NCBI RefSeq assembly: GCF_036013915.1
Contig: NZ_CP107899.1
Coordinates: forward strand, 7,778,001-7,842,000
DNA length: 64,000 nt
Direction of reading: 5' to 3'
From: Streptomyces sp. NBC_00464
Lineage (GTDB): Bacteria > Actinomycetota > Actinomycetes > Streptomycetales > Streptomycetaceae
In this document: piece by piece, positions 18,001-25,873 of the stretch
Numbering within the stretch: the first letter of the stretch is position 1
How the letters are laid out: each line of letters opens with the position of its first letter
Notes under the pieces: model-generated
What the model was told of the DNA's origin: nothing
What the model saw: only the letters and a program-made list of their open reading frames with translations
Databases searched by the model: none
Position numbers and translations under genes: made by a program

Positions 18001-19178
18001 GTGCGCGCTTCCAGGGCTTCCTCGGGGCGGATGCGCGAATCCTTGCCATCTGCCCAGCGCGAGGACACGAACGCCTGGGCGTTGCTCGACACCCGGGCGT
18101 CCTTGTCGATGCTGCCGGGGTTGTGCAGGCCGCCTCCTGTCCGCGCGACGCTCTTGGCCTCACCGGTGACGTACACCTCGCCCTTCGGCGTGGAGGTGAG
18201 GTCGAAATCGGTCAGCTCGCCCTGTGCGAGGCGGAGCGGCTCGGTGCTCGCGTCGTTCGTGCTGATCTGGTCGGCTGTGACGCGCGAGACGGTTGCGGTG
18301 GTGGCAGCCGCGGAGGGTGCGGCGGACTTCTGGGCGGCGGACGGTGGGACCGGGTCGATGAAGGTCACGCCCCCGGCGGCGTCGGCCTTCAGCTGGAAGG
18401 GCCAGGCGGCCGTCTTCGCGACGGTCCGCACCTTGCTGTCCGCCACGGCGACGATGCGGTTGCCGGCAGCCGCGACTATTCCGTTCCGGGTCGGCACGGC
18501 GGAGGTGACCTGGCCGACGACGGTCTGCCGGGTGGCAGTCTTCCCTGTCCGGGCGTCGACCGTGACCAAGCGGGTCTGGTTCTTCGCCGTTGCGTCGTCG
18601 CTCATGGCGGTGAACACGGTCTGGTTCCCGTGCCCGCACCCGGGGGAGAAGTAGGAGAGCGTCGCCTGGAACGGCAACTTCGTAATGTGGCCATTGCGCA
18701 GGTTCACTACTGCCGTGAACGCGCCGCGTGTCATCAGATCAGGCTTGTTGGTAAAAGTGCGCGGTGCGTACGCGACAGCGGCGTACGTACCCGACCCGGT
18801 GATGCAGGCGTTGCCGATCCAGGTGTCGGTATCGAATCCCGGTTCGGACAAGGATGCCGCTGTCCTCCATGCGTATCCGTCGCGCTCGTCGGCGACCATC
18901 ACGTGAAAGCCGGTGCCATCGCCCGAGGTGGTGAACGCCCGGTCGGATGAGCGGTCGTAATCGGAGCCCAGGGTGGCCCGGCGCGCCTTCGCGGGTACGG
19001 ACAGCGGCATTTCGCCGGGGTTTGTCTTTGCGCCGTGCGCCGTAGCTCCCGATGGGCCTTCCGCCGCCTTGGGCGGGGCAGGTGCTGCCAAGGACTGATT
19101 GGTGGCAATTCCTGCAGAAAGAGACAGGGCAAGCGCTATCACCGGTATGCGCGCATATCTGAAAATGCCGCGTTTCAA
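15069..19178 (-). CDS. Large secreted protein: lysozyme-like domain plus SGNH/GDSL hydrolase
   Basis: This 1369-aa exported protein starts at a TTG (19178) with GGAAGGAGC upstream. A signal peptide (MKRGIFRY, hydrophobic core, cleavage after SLAA) is followed by a beta-rich, propeller-like region (about 60-380). Around 510-700 there is a lysozyme/transglycosylase-like domain: GITAQESNMWQAT, with a candidate catalytic Glu, then CGYGITQVTDG. A beta-sandwich or lectin-like segment follows. The C-terminus is an SGNH hydrolase with VVAMGDSFSAGEGASEG (~1040), GGND (~1156) and SFHP with the catalytic His (~1344). It probably cleaves or de-esterifies a cell-surface or environmental glycan. The combination in one chain is unusual. 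No partner gene is adjacent, and a terminator follows. Confidence 0.85.
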   Translation of the reverse strand: MKRGIFRYARIPVIALALSLSAGIATNQSLAAPAPPKAAEGPSGATAHGAKTNPGEMPLSVPAKARRATLGSDYDRSSDRAFTTSGDGTGFHVMVADERDGYAWRTAASLSEPGFDTDTWIGNACITGSGTYAAVAYAPRTFTNKPDLMTRGAFTAVVNLRNGHITKLPFQATLSYFSPGCGHGNQTVFTAMSDDATAKNQTRLVTVDARTGKTATRQTVVGQVTSAVPTRNGIVAAAGNRIVAVADSKVRTVAKTAAWPFQLKADAAGGVTFIDPVPPSAAQKSAAPSAAATTATVSRVTADQISTNDASTEPLRLAQGELTDFDLTSTPKGEVYVTGEAKSVARTGGGLHNPGSIDKDARVSSNAQAFVSSRWADGKDSRIRPEEALEARTIRTTITTADTHKSVVLDAPPASTYVGTQKQVTGGTQTSPVLLAQSGGTTTGTSRVAASSVVEDDRYCSVPRNDPKKQAFQPTPRQVEWAVDQTVVGTLNKGATRPANWKNTGMPAYAPQSLFPLDPLTGGTGEDWHVPAQVMLGITAQESNMWQATRLAVPGVTANSLIGNFYGIKYSASGQQTDPWAINFAEADCGYGITQVTDGMRMHGKEKENEEPKTTQEQEAVALDYAANIAAGVNILVGKWNDTRKDGLIINDGHPKYIENWFYALWAYNSGYYPKSAPKEGQWGVGWTNNPANPLWKENRTPFLEAADGKDDYSHASTPQYWPYEEKVIGWAARPLAAMFAPGDMQAGYRAAWWNSNDARTSAKPPIFHFCGPTNMCVPSMISEGASNDDGKGPCTLPGDPYTDDPLYLKCWWHEPVAWKNCVELARCGNPVHRFDDTYPEQPDANSYPPRCNTGLPAGSLIVDDLPNGTVPAGSAGRTCAVSSNGSFDFTFASEGGKYPSKVDLHQIGAGNGNHFWMGHTRWLATADGKRLEVSGKWTLNSSTRGWMRVFVHMPDHGAHTRQAAYEIGGTEAGSDNAPVRVHPQRIRKNEWVDLGVFNFTGTPSVTLDTDTDDGTGDEDIAWDSVAFQPLSAKPKDFVVAMGDSFSAGEGASEGNRDYYPETNYLDTQNANTRNACHRSTQAWSRQATIPGRSASIGALADGYGSAMDYHLIACSGARTYNVVHNGNVQGNGGERPQMDQGYLDGNTTLVSISVGGNDTRFSSIIQKCLLATNTNCKENIFTEDDTDGPIGGRDRKFVGQSLETAMAGIIKEIVRPDIVKTLKEIHARAPKAKIALMGYPSLIENRGDCLSITIAGYQIGLSAGSADWLNSVAATLRVEMQGAADDAKAAGIDAWFSDPKDDFAGKAICGDPESIHGIVKTLVDSDKPLTDYPILENFGLSAQSFHPKIEGARLYADTFERTLDLMKS

Positions 19179-20107
19179 CGAGTGCTCCTTCCGATGGGGT
19201 GTGGGTCTGGAACGCCGAGAAGAATCCGCACTCTGTGAACTGCCGATGCGTGGCGCACGTCGCGAAGTCGAAAGGTGTGCGGCCAGGCTGGATCACGGCG
19301 TGCGGAGATCCCGCCGTGAGGACGGGTCTGCACTCGGCGGAGATCGAGGGCGTCGCACGTTGGGGGGACTGGGGCCAAGGGGTTACCTGGCGGCATGGAT
19401 GCATTCATGTCGCCAGGCGCACTGCGCTCCCGAAGCGGAGTCAGCAGGCCCTGTGAAGTCGCTTCGGCTTCACAGTCGTTGGCCACTCGCAGCCGCAGCT
19501 GAATGAGCGGACGCTGCGATCCCTGTGACAAAAGCAGCGCACAGACCAATGCGCATGATCGTTTTTATGGTCATGTGGAACCGACCCCCCGGTGTGTGCA
19601 CTCGAGCTGCGAGGCGGTCACATGCCTCACAGCTGAGGGGCACAAGATATTCACAGAGGGCCCCGTGGGCTGTGATGTACGACACAAGGGTGACGTGTGT
19701 GGGTTTGATATTGGCCTGAATTGGTGGGCGAGTTGGAAGTTCTTCGCTGCGGCAACGGCAGCGGCGTGAAGTCATGTTGATCCGCAAGTCAGGCGCTTTG
19801 CCTGTTTCGATCGACATAGGCGGGTTCGAATCCTTGACTGCCTCCTTGGTCGGCGACCGCGGAACGGCCCTGACCGGCCTGGCTCGCCGTCATGTTGCGA
19901 GGGAATGCATTCGGGACGCGGGACCGTTTGCCTCTTCGGGGAGGGTGCGGAATCGGATCGGGCGGGTTGAATATGCAAGTTCTCCGCATGCCGCATCAAA
20001 CCGAACCGGCCATGAGGAAACCCGAGTTGCCGGGGGTTCGCCTTCGGCGCCGGTGAGGTTGGCCGAAAGACCTCGGGTCCGGGGTTCCGGCCCGGAACGC
20101 GGGGCGG
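19179..20107. other. Gene-poor region
   Basis: About 930 bp hold no convincing gene. On the minus strand, a 34-codon frame (19571-19470) begins with a clear signal-peptide-like sequence (MTIKTIMRIGLCAAFVTG, then an Ala-rich end) but stops almost at once. It could be a decayed secreted-protein gene or a tiny peptide. A strong hairpin (19451-19475) overlaps its stop. The motif GGGTTCGAATCC (about 19822-19833) looks like a tRNA T-loop, but no tRNA can be folded around it. Confidence 0.45.
19451..19475. terminator. Strong short-loop hairpin
   Basis: CTGTGAAGTCG pairs with CGGCTTCACAG around CTT: an 11-bp stem with one G-T pair. It overlaps the stop codon of a 34-codon signal-peptide-like frame. 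It is terminator-like but has no clear partner gene. Confidence 0.4.
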
Positions 20108-20296
20108 TCACCAGTGCGGCGTGGGTACGGTCGGCGTGTCGTCGTCGTCGCTCCGTACCGGACGTGGCGGCTGGTTGAGCACCTCGCGGGCCGTGCACCC
20201 GTTGTCTGCGGCACGATGCCACCGGGAGCGAACCCGGCACCCGAGGAGGGCGACGAGGCCCAGGAGCAGGGTGATTGCCCCTTTGATTCGTTCCAC
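20108..20296 (-). CDS. Small membrane or lipoprotein-like protein, 62 aa
   Basis: A GTG start is preceded by GGAAGGAATCACC, a strong ribosome binding site. The product begins MERIKGAITLLLGLVALLGC, a single hydrophobic segment ending in a Cys that could be a lipobox. A basic stretch and a polar Asp/Thr/Pro-rich tail follow. I know no function. It is divergent from the LuxR regulator gene at 20397 and shares its 100-bp promoter gap. Confidence 0.55.
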   Translation of the reverse strand: MERIKGAITLLLGLVALLGCRVRSRWHRAADNGCTAREVLNQPPRPVRSDDDDTPTVPTPHW

Positions 20297-20396
20297 GGTG
20301 ATTCCTTCCAGGGGGTCTGGGCATATCTACCGCGCATCTGAACAATAGATATCGGTACGGGCGAGAGCGGAGCCATCTGGCTGATGAGGGGGTTGG

Positions 20397-21458
20397 ATGG
20401 GCGGCATAGGTGAGGACGGCACGTTAGCGGATCCGCACGGAGCGGCCGGGCGGACGGCGTCCGGCACGCAGCTGTCCGAGGACGCCGTCCGGGTGTTCCG
20501 GTGGGTGAGCGACCAGGGATCGTGCGACGCGAAGACGCTGGGCGCGACACTGGGGCTGCCGGAGGGTTGCGCTGCCTCGGCGGTGGTGACACTGACCGAA
20601 CTGCTGCTGCTGCGCTATCTGCCGGAGGACTCCGACCGGCTGGTGCCGGTGGCGCCGGACGCGGCCATAGCCGCGTTGGTCGCGCCGAAGGAGGCCGGGC
20701 TGCGCCGGCAGCTCGCTGAGATCGATCAACTCCGGGGTGAACTGGCCCTCCTGACGCCGTTCTACACGGAGGGCAGGCGCCGATGGCAGGGGCGTGCGCC
20801 ACTGACCGAGGTCACGGACCTGAAGACCGTCGTGGGCTTGATCACCGAGGCGACCATGCGGTGCCGGCTGGAGGTCCGCACCTGCCACCCAGGAGGTGGC
20901 CGCTCCCCGACGCTGCTGGAGCAGGCGTTCATCCGGGACCGGGACATGCTGCGCCGCGGCGTGCGGATGCGCACGCTGTACCAGCACACGGCCCGCTACC
21001 ACCTGCCGACGCAGGAGTACGCGCGGCGGATGACCGACGAGGGGGCCGAGATCAGGACGATGAGTGAACTGTTCGGCCGCATGGTCGCCTTCGACGGGGA
21101 GACGGTGTTCATCCCGCACCAGGACGACCTGGACGCCGCCATCGTCATCCACGAGCCGTCCACGGTGGCGTACCTGTGCGCGACCTTCGACCACACCTGG
21201 TCGCTGGCTGAGCCCTACCACCCGGCCTGGACGGAGAGTTCGGCGCGGGACGAGGTGAAGCAGGCCATCGTGCGGCTGCTGGCGGAGGGGATGAAGGACG
21301 AGATGGTGGCCCGGCGGTTGGGTATGTCGTTGCGCACCTGCCGCAAGCACATCGCCGAGATCATGGAGCAGCTGGGGGCGGCCAGCCGCTTCCAGGCCGG
21401 CTATCTGGCCCGTGTGCAGTCCTCCGGTCCTGCCGCGGCGGCCACGGGCGGCGCCTGA
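20397..21458 (+). CDS. LuxR-family regulator with TTA codon (TrmB-like N-terminus, HTH C-terminus)
   Basis: This 353-aa protein has three parts. An N-terminal winged-helix-like segment (about 25-95) resembles the TrmB-like start of many Streptomyces LuxR regulators. The central region (100-270) is PLD-like. A C-terminal LuxR-type HTH (about 283-338) contains LLAEGMKDEMVARRLGMS and RTCRKHIAEIMEQLG. AGGGGG lies 5 bases before the ATG. Codon 10 is TTA (20424-20426), the rare leucine codon read by the bldA tRNA, so translation is expected to wait for development. Its gene is convergent with a SARP gene. It probably controls one of the neighbouring biosynthetic operons. Confidence 0.85.
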   Translation: MGGIGEDGTLADPHGAAGRTASGTQLSEDAVRVFRWVSDQGSCDAKTLGATLGLPEGCAASAVVTLTELLLLRYLPEDSDRLVPVAPDAAIAALVAPKEAGLRRQLAEIDQLRGELALLTPFYTEGRRRWQGRAPLTEVTDLKTVVGLITEATMRCRLEVRTCHPGGGRSPTLLEQAFIRDRDMLRRGVRMRTLYQHTARYHLPTQEYARRMTDEGAEIRTMSELFGRMVAFDGETVFIPHQDDLDAAIVIHEPSTVAYLCATFDHTWSLAEPYHPAWTESSARDEVKQAIVRLLAEGMKDEMVARRLGMSLRTCRKHIAEIMEQLGAASRFQAGYLARVQSSGPAAAATGGA

Positions 21459-21567
21459 CGGCCTCACCGGAGAGAACGGCCGGTGGCCGCCCGCCGTTTG
21501 TTCCCGTCGCGGTACGAGCCGCCCCGGCGCCCCTCGGCCGGCTCGGCCCGGAGCAGGGCGGGCGGCT

Positions 21568-21591
21568 CCCGGCCGGGCATGCCCGGCCGGG
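21568..21591. terminator. 24-bp perfect palindrome between convergent regulators
   Basis: CCCGGCCGGGCATGCCCGGCCGGG is completely self-complementary (10-bp stem with CATG as loop). It lies between the convergent LuxR and SARP genes and could serve both. Confidence 0.6.
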
Positions 21592-21634
21592 GGTGCGGAC
21601 GCTCCCTGATCCGGCCTGATCCGAACGAAAGGCC

Positions 21635-23524
21635 CTAGCACCGCATTCCCGGTCCGGCCGGCTGCTCCCGAGCGAACAGCAAGGTCAGCCACGGTAGTTC
21701 GTAGTGAACGGACTCCTCTACCGCCGCTGTGTGCGCGGTCACTTCGGGGCCGGGCGGCGGAGCCAGGACGCCGGCGTCGATGAGGCCCTCCAGTGCCCGC
21801 TGTGCGTTCCGTCCGTCGAGGCCCAGGGCGCGGGCGGCGGTGGACAGGGAGAACGACGGGTCAGGCAGTGCGGCCAGGGCATGGAGGGTGTCGCGGGCGG
21901 GAACGGTCAGCCGGGCCCAGGCATCGGCGAGACGGGCGCGGACCCCGAGGCCGCCGGCCGCGAGTTCGTCCAGTGCCTCCAGGGGGTGTTCGAGGCGGTC
22001 CGCGTACTGCCCCAGAGACATGTGGCGCAGTACGGACAGGCGGTTCCCGCCCGCCCGCAGAGCGAAGGGGAGGAGCCCGGTGGCGGTGACGATGCGTGCG
22101 GCGGCGGCGTGCTCTGCGGTCAGCCGGGTGCGGCCGATGATTCCGCCGAGCAGGTCCAGCGCCTCCTCGGCGGACAGCGGCGGGAGTTCGGTCCGGTACG
22201 CCGACTCCAGACAGGGAAGCCGGCTCCGGGATGTGACCAGCGCGGCGGTGGGGCCCGAAGGCGGTAGCAGCGGGCCGAGAGCGGTGGCATCGGGGGCGTC
22301 GTCCAGCAGCAGCAGGATCCGGCGCCCGGACAGCCAGGAGCGCCAGGCGGCGGCGGCTTCCTCCCGGTCGCCGGGAAACCGCCCGGTGAAGCCGAGCGAG
22401 CGGGCCAGTTCCGCCAGCACCGACGGCCACGGGCGCGTGGAACCGTCCTCGGCGCAGAGCCGGGCAGCGACCACGCCGTCGGGGTAGCGCGCGGCGAGGC
22501 GGTGCGCGACGTGCACGGCAAGGGCCGTCTTGCCGACGCCTGCCGGGCCGGTGAGAACGACCGGGGGACCGTCCTCGCGGCCCAGTTGTTCGCTGACGGC
22601 TGCGAGTTCCCACGTGCGCCCGGTGAAGTCGGCGAGGTCCGGCGGCAGCAGCCGGGAACCGGTGGGGCCACCGCGTGCGCGGGGCGGGGCCGCCTCCTCC
22701 AGCAAGGCGCGGTAGGCGCACTGCAGCGCCGCCCCGGGCTCCAGCCCCAGTTCCCGGGAGAGCTGCTGGCGGCACTCGTCGTAGGCGGCCAGCGCCTCCG
22801 TTCTGCGCCCGACCTGGTGCAGTGCGGTGAGCTGGGCGGCGCGCAGCCGCTCCCGCAGCGGGTGGCGGCTGACCATCTCGTCCACGGTGTCGGCGACCGG
22901 GGCCGGTTCGCCGGTCTCCAACTGGGCCTCCGCCCATGCCTCGTAGACGGCCAGGCGACGGGCGTGCTGCCGGTCGACGGCGGCGAGCAGTACCTCGGCG
23001 CGGGCGGCGAGATCACTGAACGGATCATGCCGCCACAGGTCCAGCGCCTGGCGGTAGAAGCGCGCGGCGCGGCTCGGTGCGCCCGCGCGTGCCTCCGCAT
23101 CGCCGCACCGGGCCAGTTCCTCGAACCGCAGGCTGTCGCACTCGTCCGCGGTGAGGTGCAGGACGTAACCGCCGGGTCCGTGGTGCAGCCGGCCGAGATC
23201 GTCGGGGTCGAGTACCCGGCGGAGCGTCGAGACGTACACCTGGAGGTTCTTGCGGGCGGTGCGGGGCGGATCGTCCGGCCAGACGGCATCGGTCAGCTCC
23301 GCCAGCGACACGGGTGTGTTCGGACGAGTGAGAAGGACGGCCAGCACGAGGCGCTGCTTCAGCGGACCGAGAGGCAGTGGCAGACCGTTGCGGGACGCTC
23401 GCAGCGGACCGAGGAGGGAGAGGCGCAGAGGTGCGGTGGCGCTTGTCCCGCTGCCGCCTGCGCGCTCTCGCAGAATTCCGGGCTCCGCCGCCCCGTCGCG
23501 GCGTTCCGTAAAGGTATCGGTCAT
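21635..23524 (-). CDS. SARP family regulator with NB-ARC-type ATPase domain (AfsR-like)
   Basis: This 629-aa protein has an OmpR-type winged helix (about 33-125: LSLLGPLRASRNGLPLPLG, then QVYVSTLRRVL). A bacterial transcriptional activation domain follows (130-275, with the classic AYDECRQQLSRELGLEPG). The NTPase domain has P-loop GPAGVGKT (326-333) and Walker B-like ILLLLDDAPD, with an NB-ARC/winged-helix tail. It lacks the long TPR region of full AfsR. SARPs activate antibiotic genes by binding direct repeats near -35. It is divergent from the radical SAM operon at 23933 across a 408-bp gap, so that operon is the probable target. Confidence 0.9.
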   Translation of the reverse strand: MTDTFTERRDGAAEPGILRERAGGSGTSATAPLRLSLLGPLRASRNGLPLPLGPLKQRLVLAVLLTRPNTPVSLAELTDAVWPDDPPRTARKNLQVYVSTLRRVLDPDDLGRLHHGPGGYVLHLTADECDSLRFEELARCGDAEARAGAPSRAARFYRQALDLWRHDPFSDLAARAEVLLAAVDRQHARRLAVYEAWAEAQLETGEPAPVADTVDEMVSRHPLRERLRAAQLTALHQVGRRTEALAAYDECRQQLSRELGLEPGAALQCAYRALLEEAAPPRARGGPTGSRLLPPDLADFTGRTWELAAVSEQLGREDGPPVVLTGPAGVGKTALAVHVAHRLAARYPDGVVAARLCAEDGSTRPWPSVLAELARSLGFTGRFPGDREEAAAAWRSWLSGRRILLLLDDAPDATALGPLLPPSGPTAALVTSRSRLPCLESAYRTELPPLSAEEALDLLGGIIGRTRLTAEHAAAARIVTATGLLPFALRAGGNRLSVLRHMSLGQYADRLEHPLEALDELAAGGLGVRARLADAWARLTVPARDTLHALAALPDPSFSLSTAARALGLDGRNAQRALEGLIDAGVLAPPPGPEVTAHTAAVEESVHYELPWLTLLFAREQPAGPGMRC

Positions 23525-23932
23525 TTTCTCTCAGCCCCTTCCCCAGCCGGTGTCGTCGGAGTTCTGGGAGAAGAGAACAATTCCGTGCACGAAAGCCTCC
23601 GGGGAGCGGTCGGGGGGGTGAGCGAATCCGCGAGGAGCCCTGAATACGTTGGGAATTCGACGGAATTCCTTCCGTTCTTCACAGCATGGTCACAAGTTGA
23701 TGGCGGGGCTACCGGATCGAGGGTGACTCAACGTGCATGCAGCAACACACCCGCCGGGATAAAGGTTCAATACACGTACATAGCGATGCGAATCGGAAGG
23801 CTGTGCGCGGCCTCTCCGCACCGCCGGACAGTCCTGTGCCGCGTACCGGACCCGAACCCGCCGACAACCGCGACCGAACCGGTCCCGAGAAAGCTGATGC
23901 CGCATGCCCAGGGGACCGACGGAGGTGACGCG
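23525..23932. promoter_or_regulatory. Divergent promoter region SARP / radical SAM operon
   Basis: This 408-bp gap has no gene. It contains a perfect inverted repeat (23652-23669) and locally AT-richer DNA around 23640-23800, where promoters of both directions are expected. I could not pick out SARP heptamer repeats with confidence. Confidence 0.5.
23652..23669. promoter_or_regulatory. Inverted repeat GGAATTC-N4-GAATTCC
   Basis: Two perfect 7-bp arms are separated by GACG inside the SARP / radical SAM promoter gap. This is a possible operator, but no regulator can be named from sequence alone. Confidence 0.35.
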
Positions 23933-24982
23933 ATGCGACTGGCGGAGATCATCGAACTGCGACCGGTTCCGGCTGCCGGGCTGCTCGCCACGCTCACCAG
24001 GCGCTGCCCTCTGAGCTGCGCCCACTGCTCGACTTCGTCCGGGCCACGGGGCGAGGACGTCCCGGCCGAGGCGCTGCGCCGCTTCGTCGGCGGCTTCACC
24101 CCCGAAGACCGTCCGGAAGTGCTCATGCTCACGGGCGGCGAGCCGCTGCTGCGCCCGGCGCTCGTGGGCGAGCTGGCGGGGCTCGCCGCGTCGGCCGGAA
24201 CGCGGACGTCGGTGCTGAGCGGAATGTTCTTCGCGGCCGACGGGCGGATACCGGCCCGCATCATGCGCGCACTTCGGCACGTCGCCCACTTCTCGGCGAG
24301 CATCGACGTATTCCACGAACGCGAAGTGCCGCGCGCGGCGTCCTTCCGTGCGGTCCGCCGCATCATGGAAAGCGGAATCGACGTAAGTTTTCACGTGGTG
24401 GGCAATGCGGCGGACGATCCCTATCTCGCGGACATCACCGCGTCGATACGGGCCGAGTTCCGGGACCGGGCGGCCGTACTGGTGAATCACGTCCGGCCGG
24501 TGGGGCGGGCGGCGGCATGGGCGGCCGCCCGGGAGGTCCCGCCCGACGGCGCCGGGGCGTCGCCGGCCCCCTGCGCGATGGCGGCCTGGCCGGTGGTGGC
24601 CTTCGACGGTACGGTCACGGCCTGCTGCAACCAGCGCGTGGTGGACGCCCGCCCCATGCCGGAACACCTTCGCCTGGGGCACATCGCCGCGGACGACTGG
24701 GCTCGGATCCGGCGCCGGTGCCAGGAGTCACCCGTGCTGCGCACCATCCGTACCGCCGGCGTCGGTTCCTGCGCGGACTGCCGCGGCCTGGCCGGGCGGC
24801 CCGCGGCCCTGGAAGCCGCCGAACGGGCCGGGTCCAGCCCGGCGGCCGGCGCCATGGACGCCCTCGGCGCCCGGCTCCAGCGCGACGCGGGGGCCGCGGC
24901 GCTGCTCGGACGGTACGGAAACGAGCGGTACGCGCCGCTCGTCCTGCTCGGCGGTCGCGGGGACGGGGAGGCGCCCGCATGA
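23933..24982 (+). CDS. Radical SAM protein with SPASM-like C-terminus
   Basis: This 349-aa protein has cluster ligands C25-x3-C29-x2-C32 in CPLSCAHC and the GGEP motif (LTGGEPLLRP). Its C-terminus holds extra cysteines (APCAMAAWP, TACCNQ, CADCRG), as in SPASM or twitch domains that bind an auxiliary Fe-S cluster. Such enzymes modify ribosomal peptides. GGAGG lies 7 bases before the ATG at 23933; the frame is open far upstream but without coding character. Its stop overlaps the next start (ATGA). It leads a six-gene coupled operon including a diiron protein and a 69-aa small protein that could be its peptide substrate. Confidence 0.88.
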   Translation: MRLAEIIELRPVPAAGLLATLTRRCPLSCAHCSTSSGPRGEDVPAEALRRFVGGFTPEDRPEVLMLTGGEPLLRPALVGELAGLAASAGTRTSVLSGMFFAADGRIPARIMRALRHVAHFSASIDVFHEREVPRAASFRAVRRIMESGIDVSFHVVGNAADDPYLADITASIRAEFRDRAAVLVNHVRPVGRAAAWAAAREVPPDGAGASPAPCAMAAWPVVAFDGTVTACCNQRVVDARPMPEHLRLGHIAADDWARIRRRCQESPVLRTIRTAGVGSCADCRGLAGRPAALEAAERAGSSPAAGAMDALGARLQRDAGAAALLGRYGNERYAPLVLLGGRGDGEAPA

Positions 24983-25671
24983 GCCCGTCGGCCGTCGCGG
25001 GCCTGCGCCTCGAACTGTCCCTCGTGCAGCCCGTACTACGGGCCGCGGCCGCCCGCATGTGGCGCTCCGACGCAGGGCTCCCCGGCCGGTACCGGCACTA
25101 CCTGTGCGCCATGCACCAGGTGATCCGCGCCTCCGTCCCGCTGATGGAGCGGGCCGCCGCACGATGCGAGGCGCTCCCGCGCGACCCGGTGGCACCGCCC
25201 CTCGCCCGGTACCTGCGGGCGCACGCCGAACAGGAACGGGGCCACGACGACTGGCTGCTCACCGACGCCGCGGCCGCCGGGACGGTGCCGGGCGCACTGA
25301 CCGGCACCACCCCGCCGGCCCACGTCGCCGCTCTGGTGGGCGCGCAGTACTACTGGATCGAGCACAGCCACCCCGTAGCCCTGCTCGGCTATATCGCGGT
25401 GCTGGAGGGCAACGCACCGGCGCCGGGCCTGGCCGGCCGGCTGGCCAGGGAGACCGGGCTGCCGCCGGCCGCGTTCGAGACCGTACGCCTGCACGCAGAC
25501 CTGGACGACGGGCACAGCGCCGGCCTGGACCGACTCATCGGCCGGCTGCCCCTGGACCGTGCGCAGCGCTCGCTGGTCGCGGTCAGCGCGCTGCACACGG
25601 TCGCCGCCCTCGCCGAGCTGTTCGACCGCATCGCCACGGCACCCCACGCATCGGAGAGCGCCCATGACTGA
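24979..25671 (+). CDS. Iron-containing redox enzyme family protein (haem-oxygenase-like diiron fold)
   Basis: This 230-aa all-helical protein starts at the ATG at 24979, overlapping the radical SAM stop. Candidate diiron ligands follow the haem-oxygenase-like pattern: H82-x-E84-x4-H89 in AHAEQERGHDD, E143 in AVLEGN, and H172-x3-D176-x2-H179 in RLHADLDDGHS. The family includes oxidases and oxygenases that act on amino acids or carrier-bound substrates and some that serve RiPP pathways. Here it is coupled to a radical SAM gene and a 69-aa peptide gene, which suggests joint modification of the same peptide. The reaction is unknown. Confidence 0.75.
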   Translation: MSPSAVAGLRLELSLVQPVLRAAAARMWRSDAGLPGRYRHYLCAMHQVIRASVPLMERAAARCEALPRDPVAPPLARYLRAHAEQERGHDDWLLTDAAAAGTVPGALTGTTPPAHVAALVGAQYYWIEHSHPVALLGYIAVLEGNAPAPGLAGRLARETGLPPAAFETVRLHADLDDGHSAGLDRLIGRLPLDRAQRSLVAVSALHTVAALAELFDRIATAPHASESAHD

Positions 25672-25873
25672 CCACGCGCACGATCGAGACCGCCTCCGCA
25701 CGCTGGAGGACGCCGGGTTCCCGCTGCACAGCCTCTCCCCCGAGCAGCGCGAGGTGCTCCAGGAGCTCAGCGCGGAGGAACTGACCCTGCTGCTGGGGCT
25801 GAAGGAGCGGCTGGACGCGGCCGAGCCGGAAGTGCAGGCGCACAGCGAGATCGCCGGCGGAGCGCTGTTCTGA
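25664..25873 (+). CDS. 69-aa small protein, candidate RiPP precursor or peptide-recognition partner
   Basis: The ATG overlaps the end of the diiron gene and the TGA overlaps the next ATG. The sequence has a helical first half (LEDAGFPLHSLSPEQREVLQ), an acidic helix (EELTLLLGLKERL) and a short tail QAHSEIAGGALF. It resembles small proteins I remember being named after an aroma-sacti cluster domain; that link is recall, not a search. No cysteine is present, so a thioether sactipeptide core is unlikely in this copy. The coupled genes suggest the tail may be processed, or that the protein delivers or recognises a peptide. Confidence 0.6.
   Translation: MTDHAHDRDRLRTLEDAGFPLHSLSPEQREVLQELSAEELTLLLGLKERLDAAEPEVQAHSEIAGGALF

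Noticed and set aside
19822..19833. GGGTTCGAATCC, like a tRNA T-loop or an integration site
   Set aside because: The flanks do not form a T-arm or acceptor stem, no tRNA can be folded, and no integrase gene is in the window.
19774..20178. 134-codon plus-strand frame
   Set aside because: No ribosome binding site, no recognisable domain, and a composition that turns Arg-rich at the end; it also overlaps the better-supported 62-aa gene on the other strand.
22502..23932. Long upstream extension of the radical SAM frame at 23933
   Set aside because: It lies antisense to the SARP gene, and the ATG at 23933 has a clear GGAGG and a normal family start.
25664..25873. Calling the 69-aa protein a sactipeptide precursor
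   Set aside because: It has no cysteine, so sulphur-to-alpha-carbon thioethers are impossible; only the broader RiPP-like role is kept.
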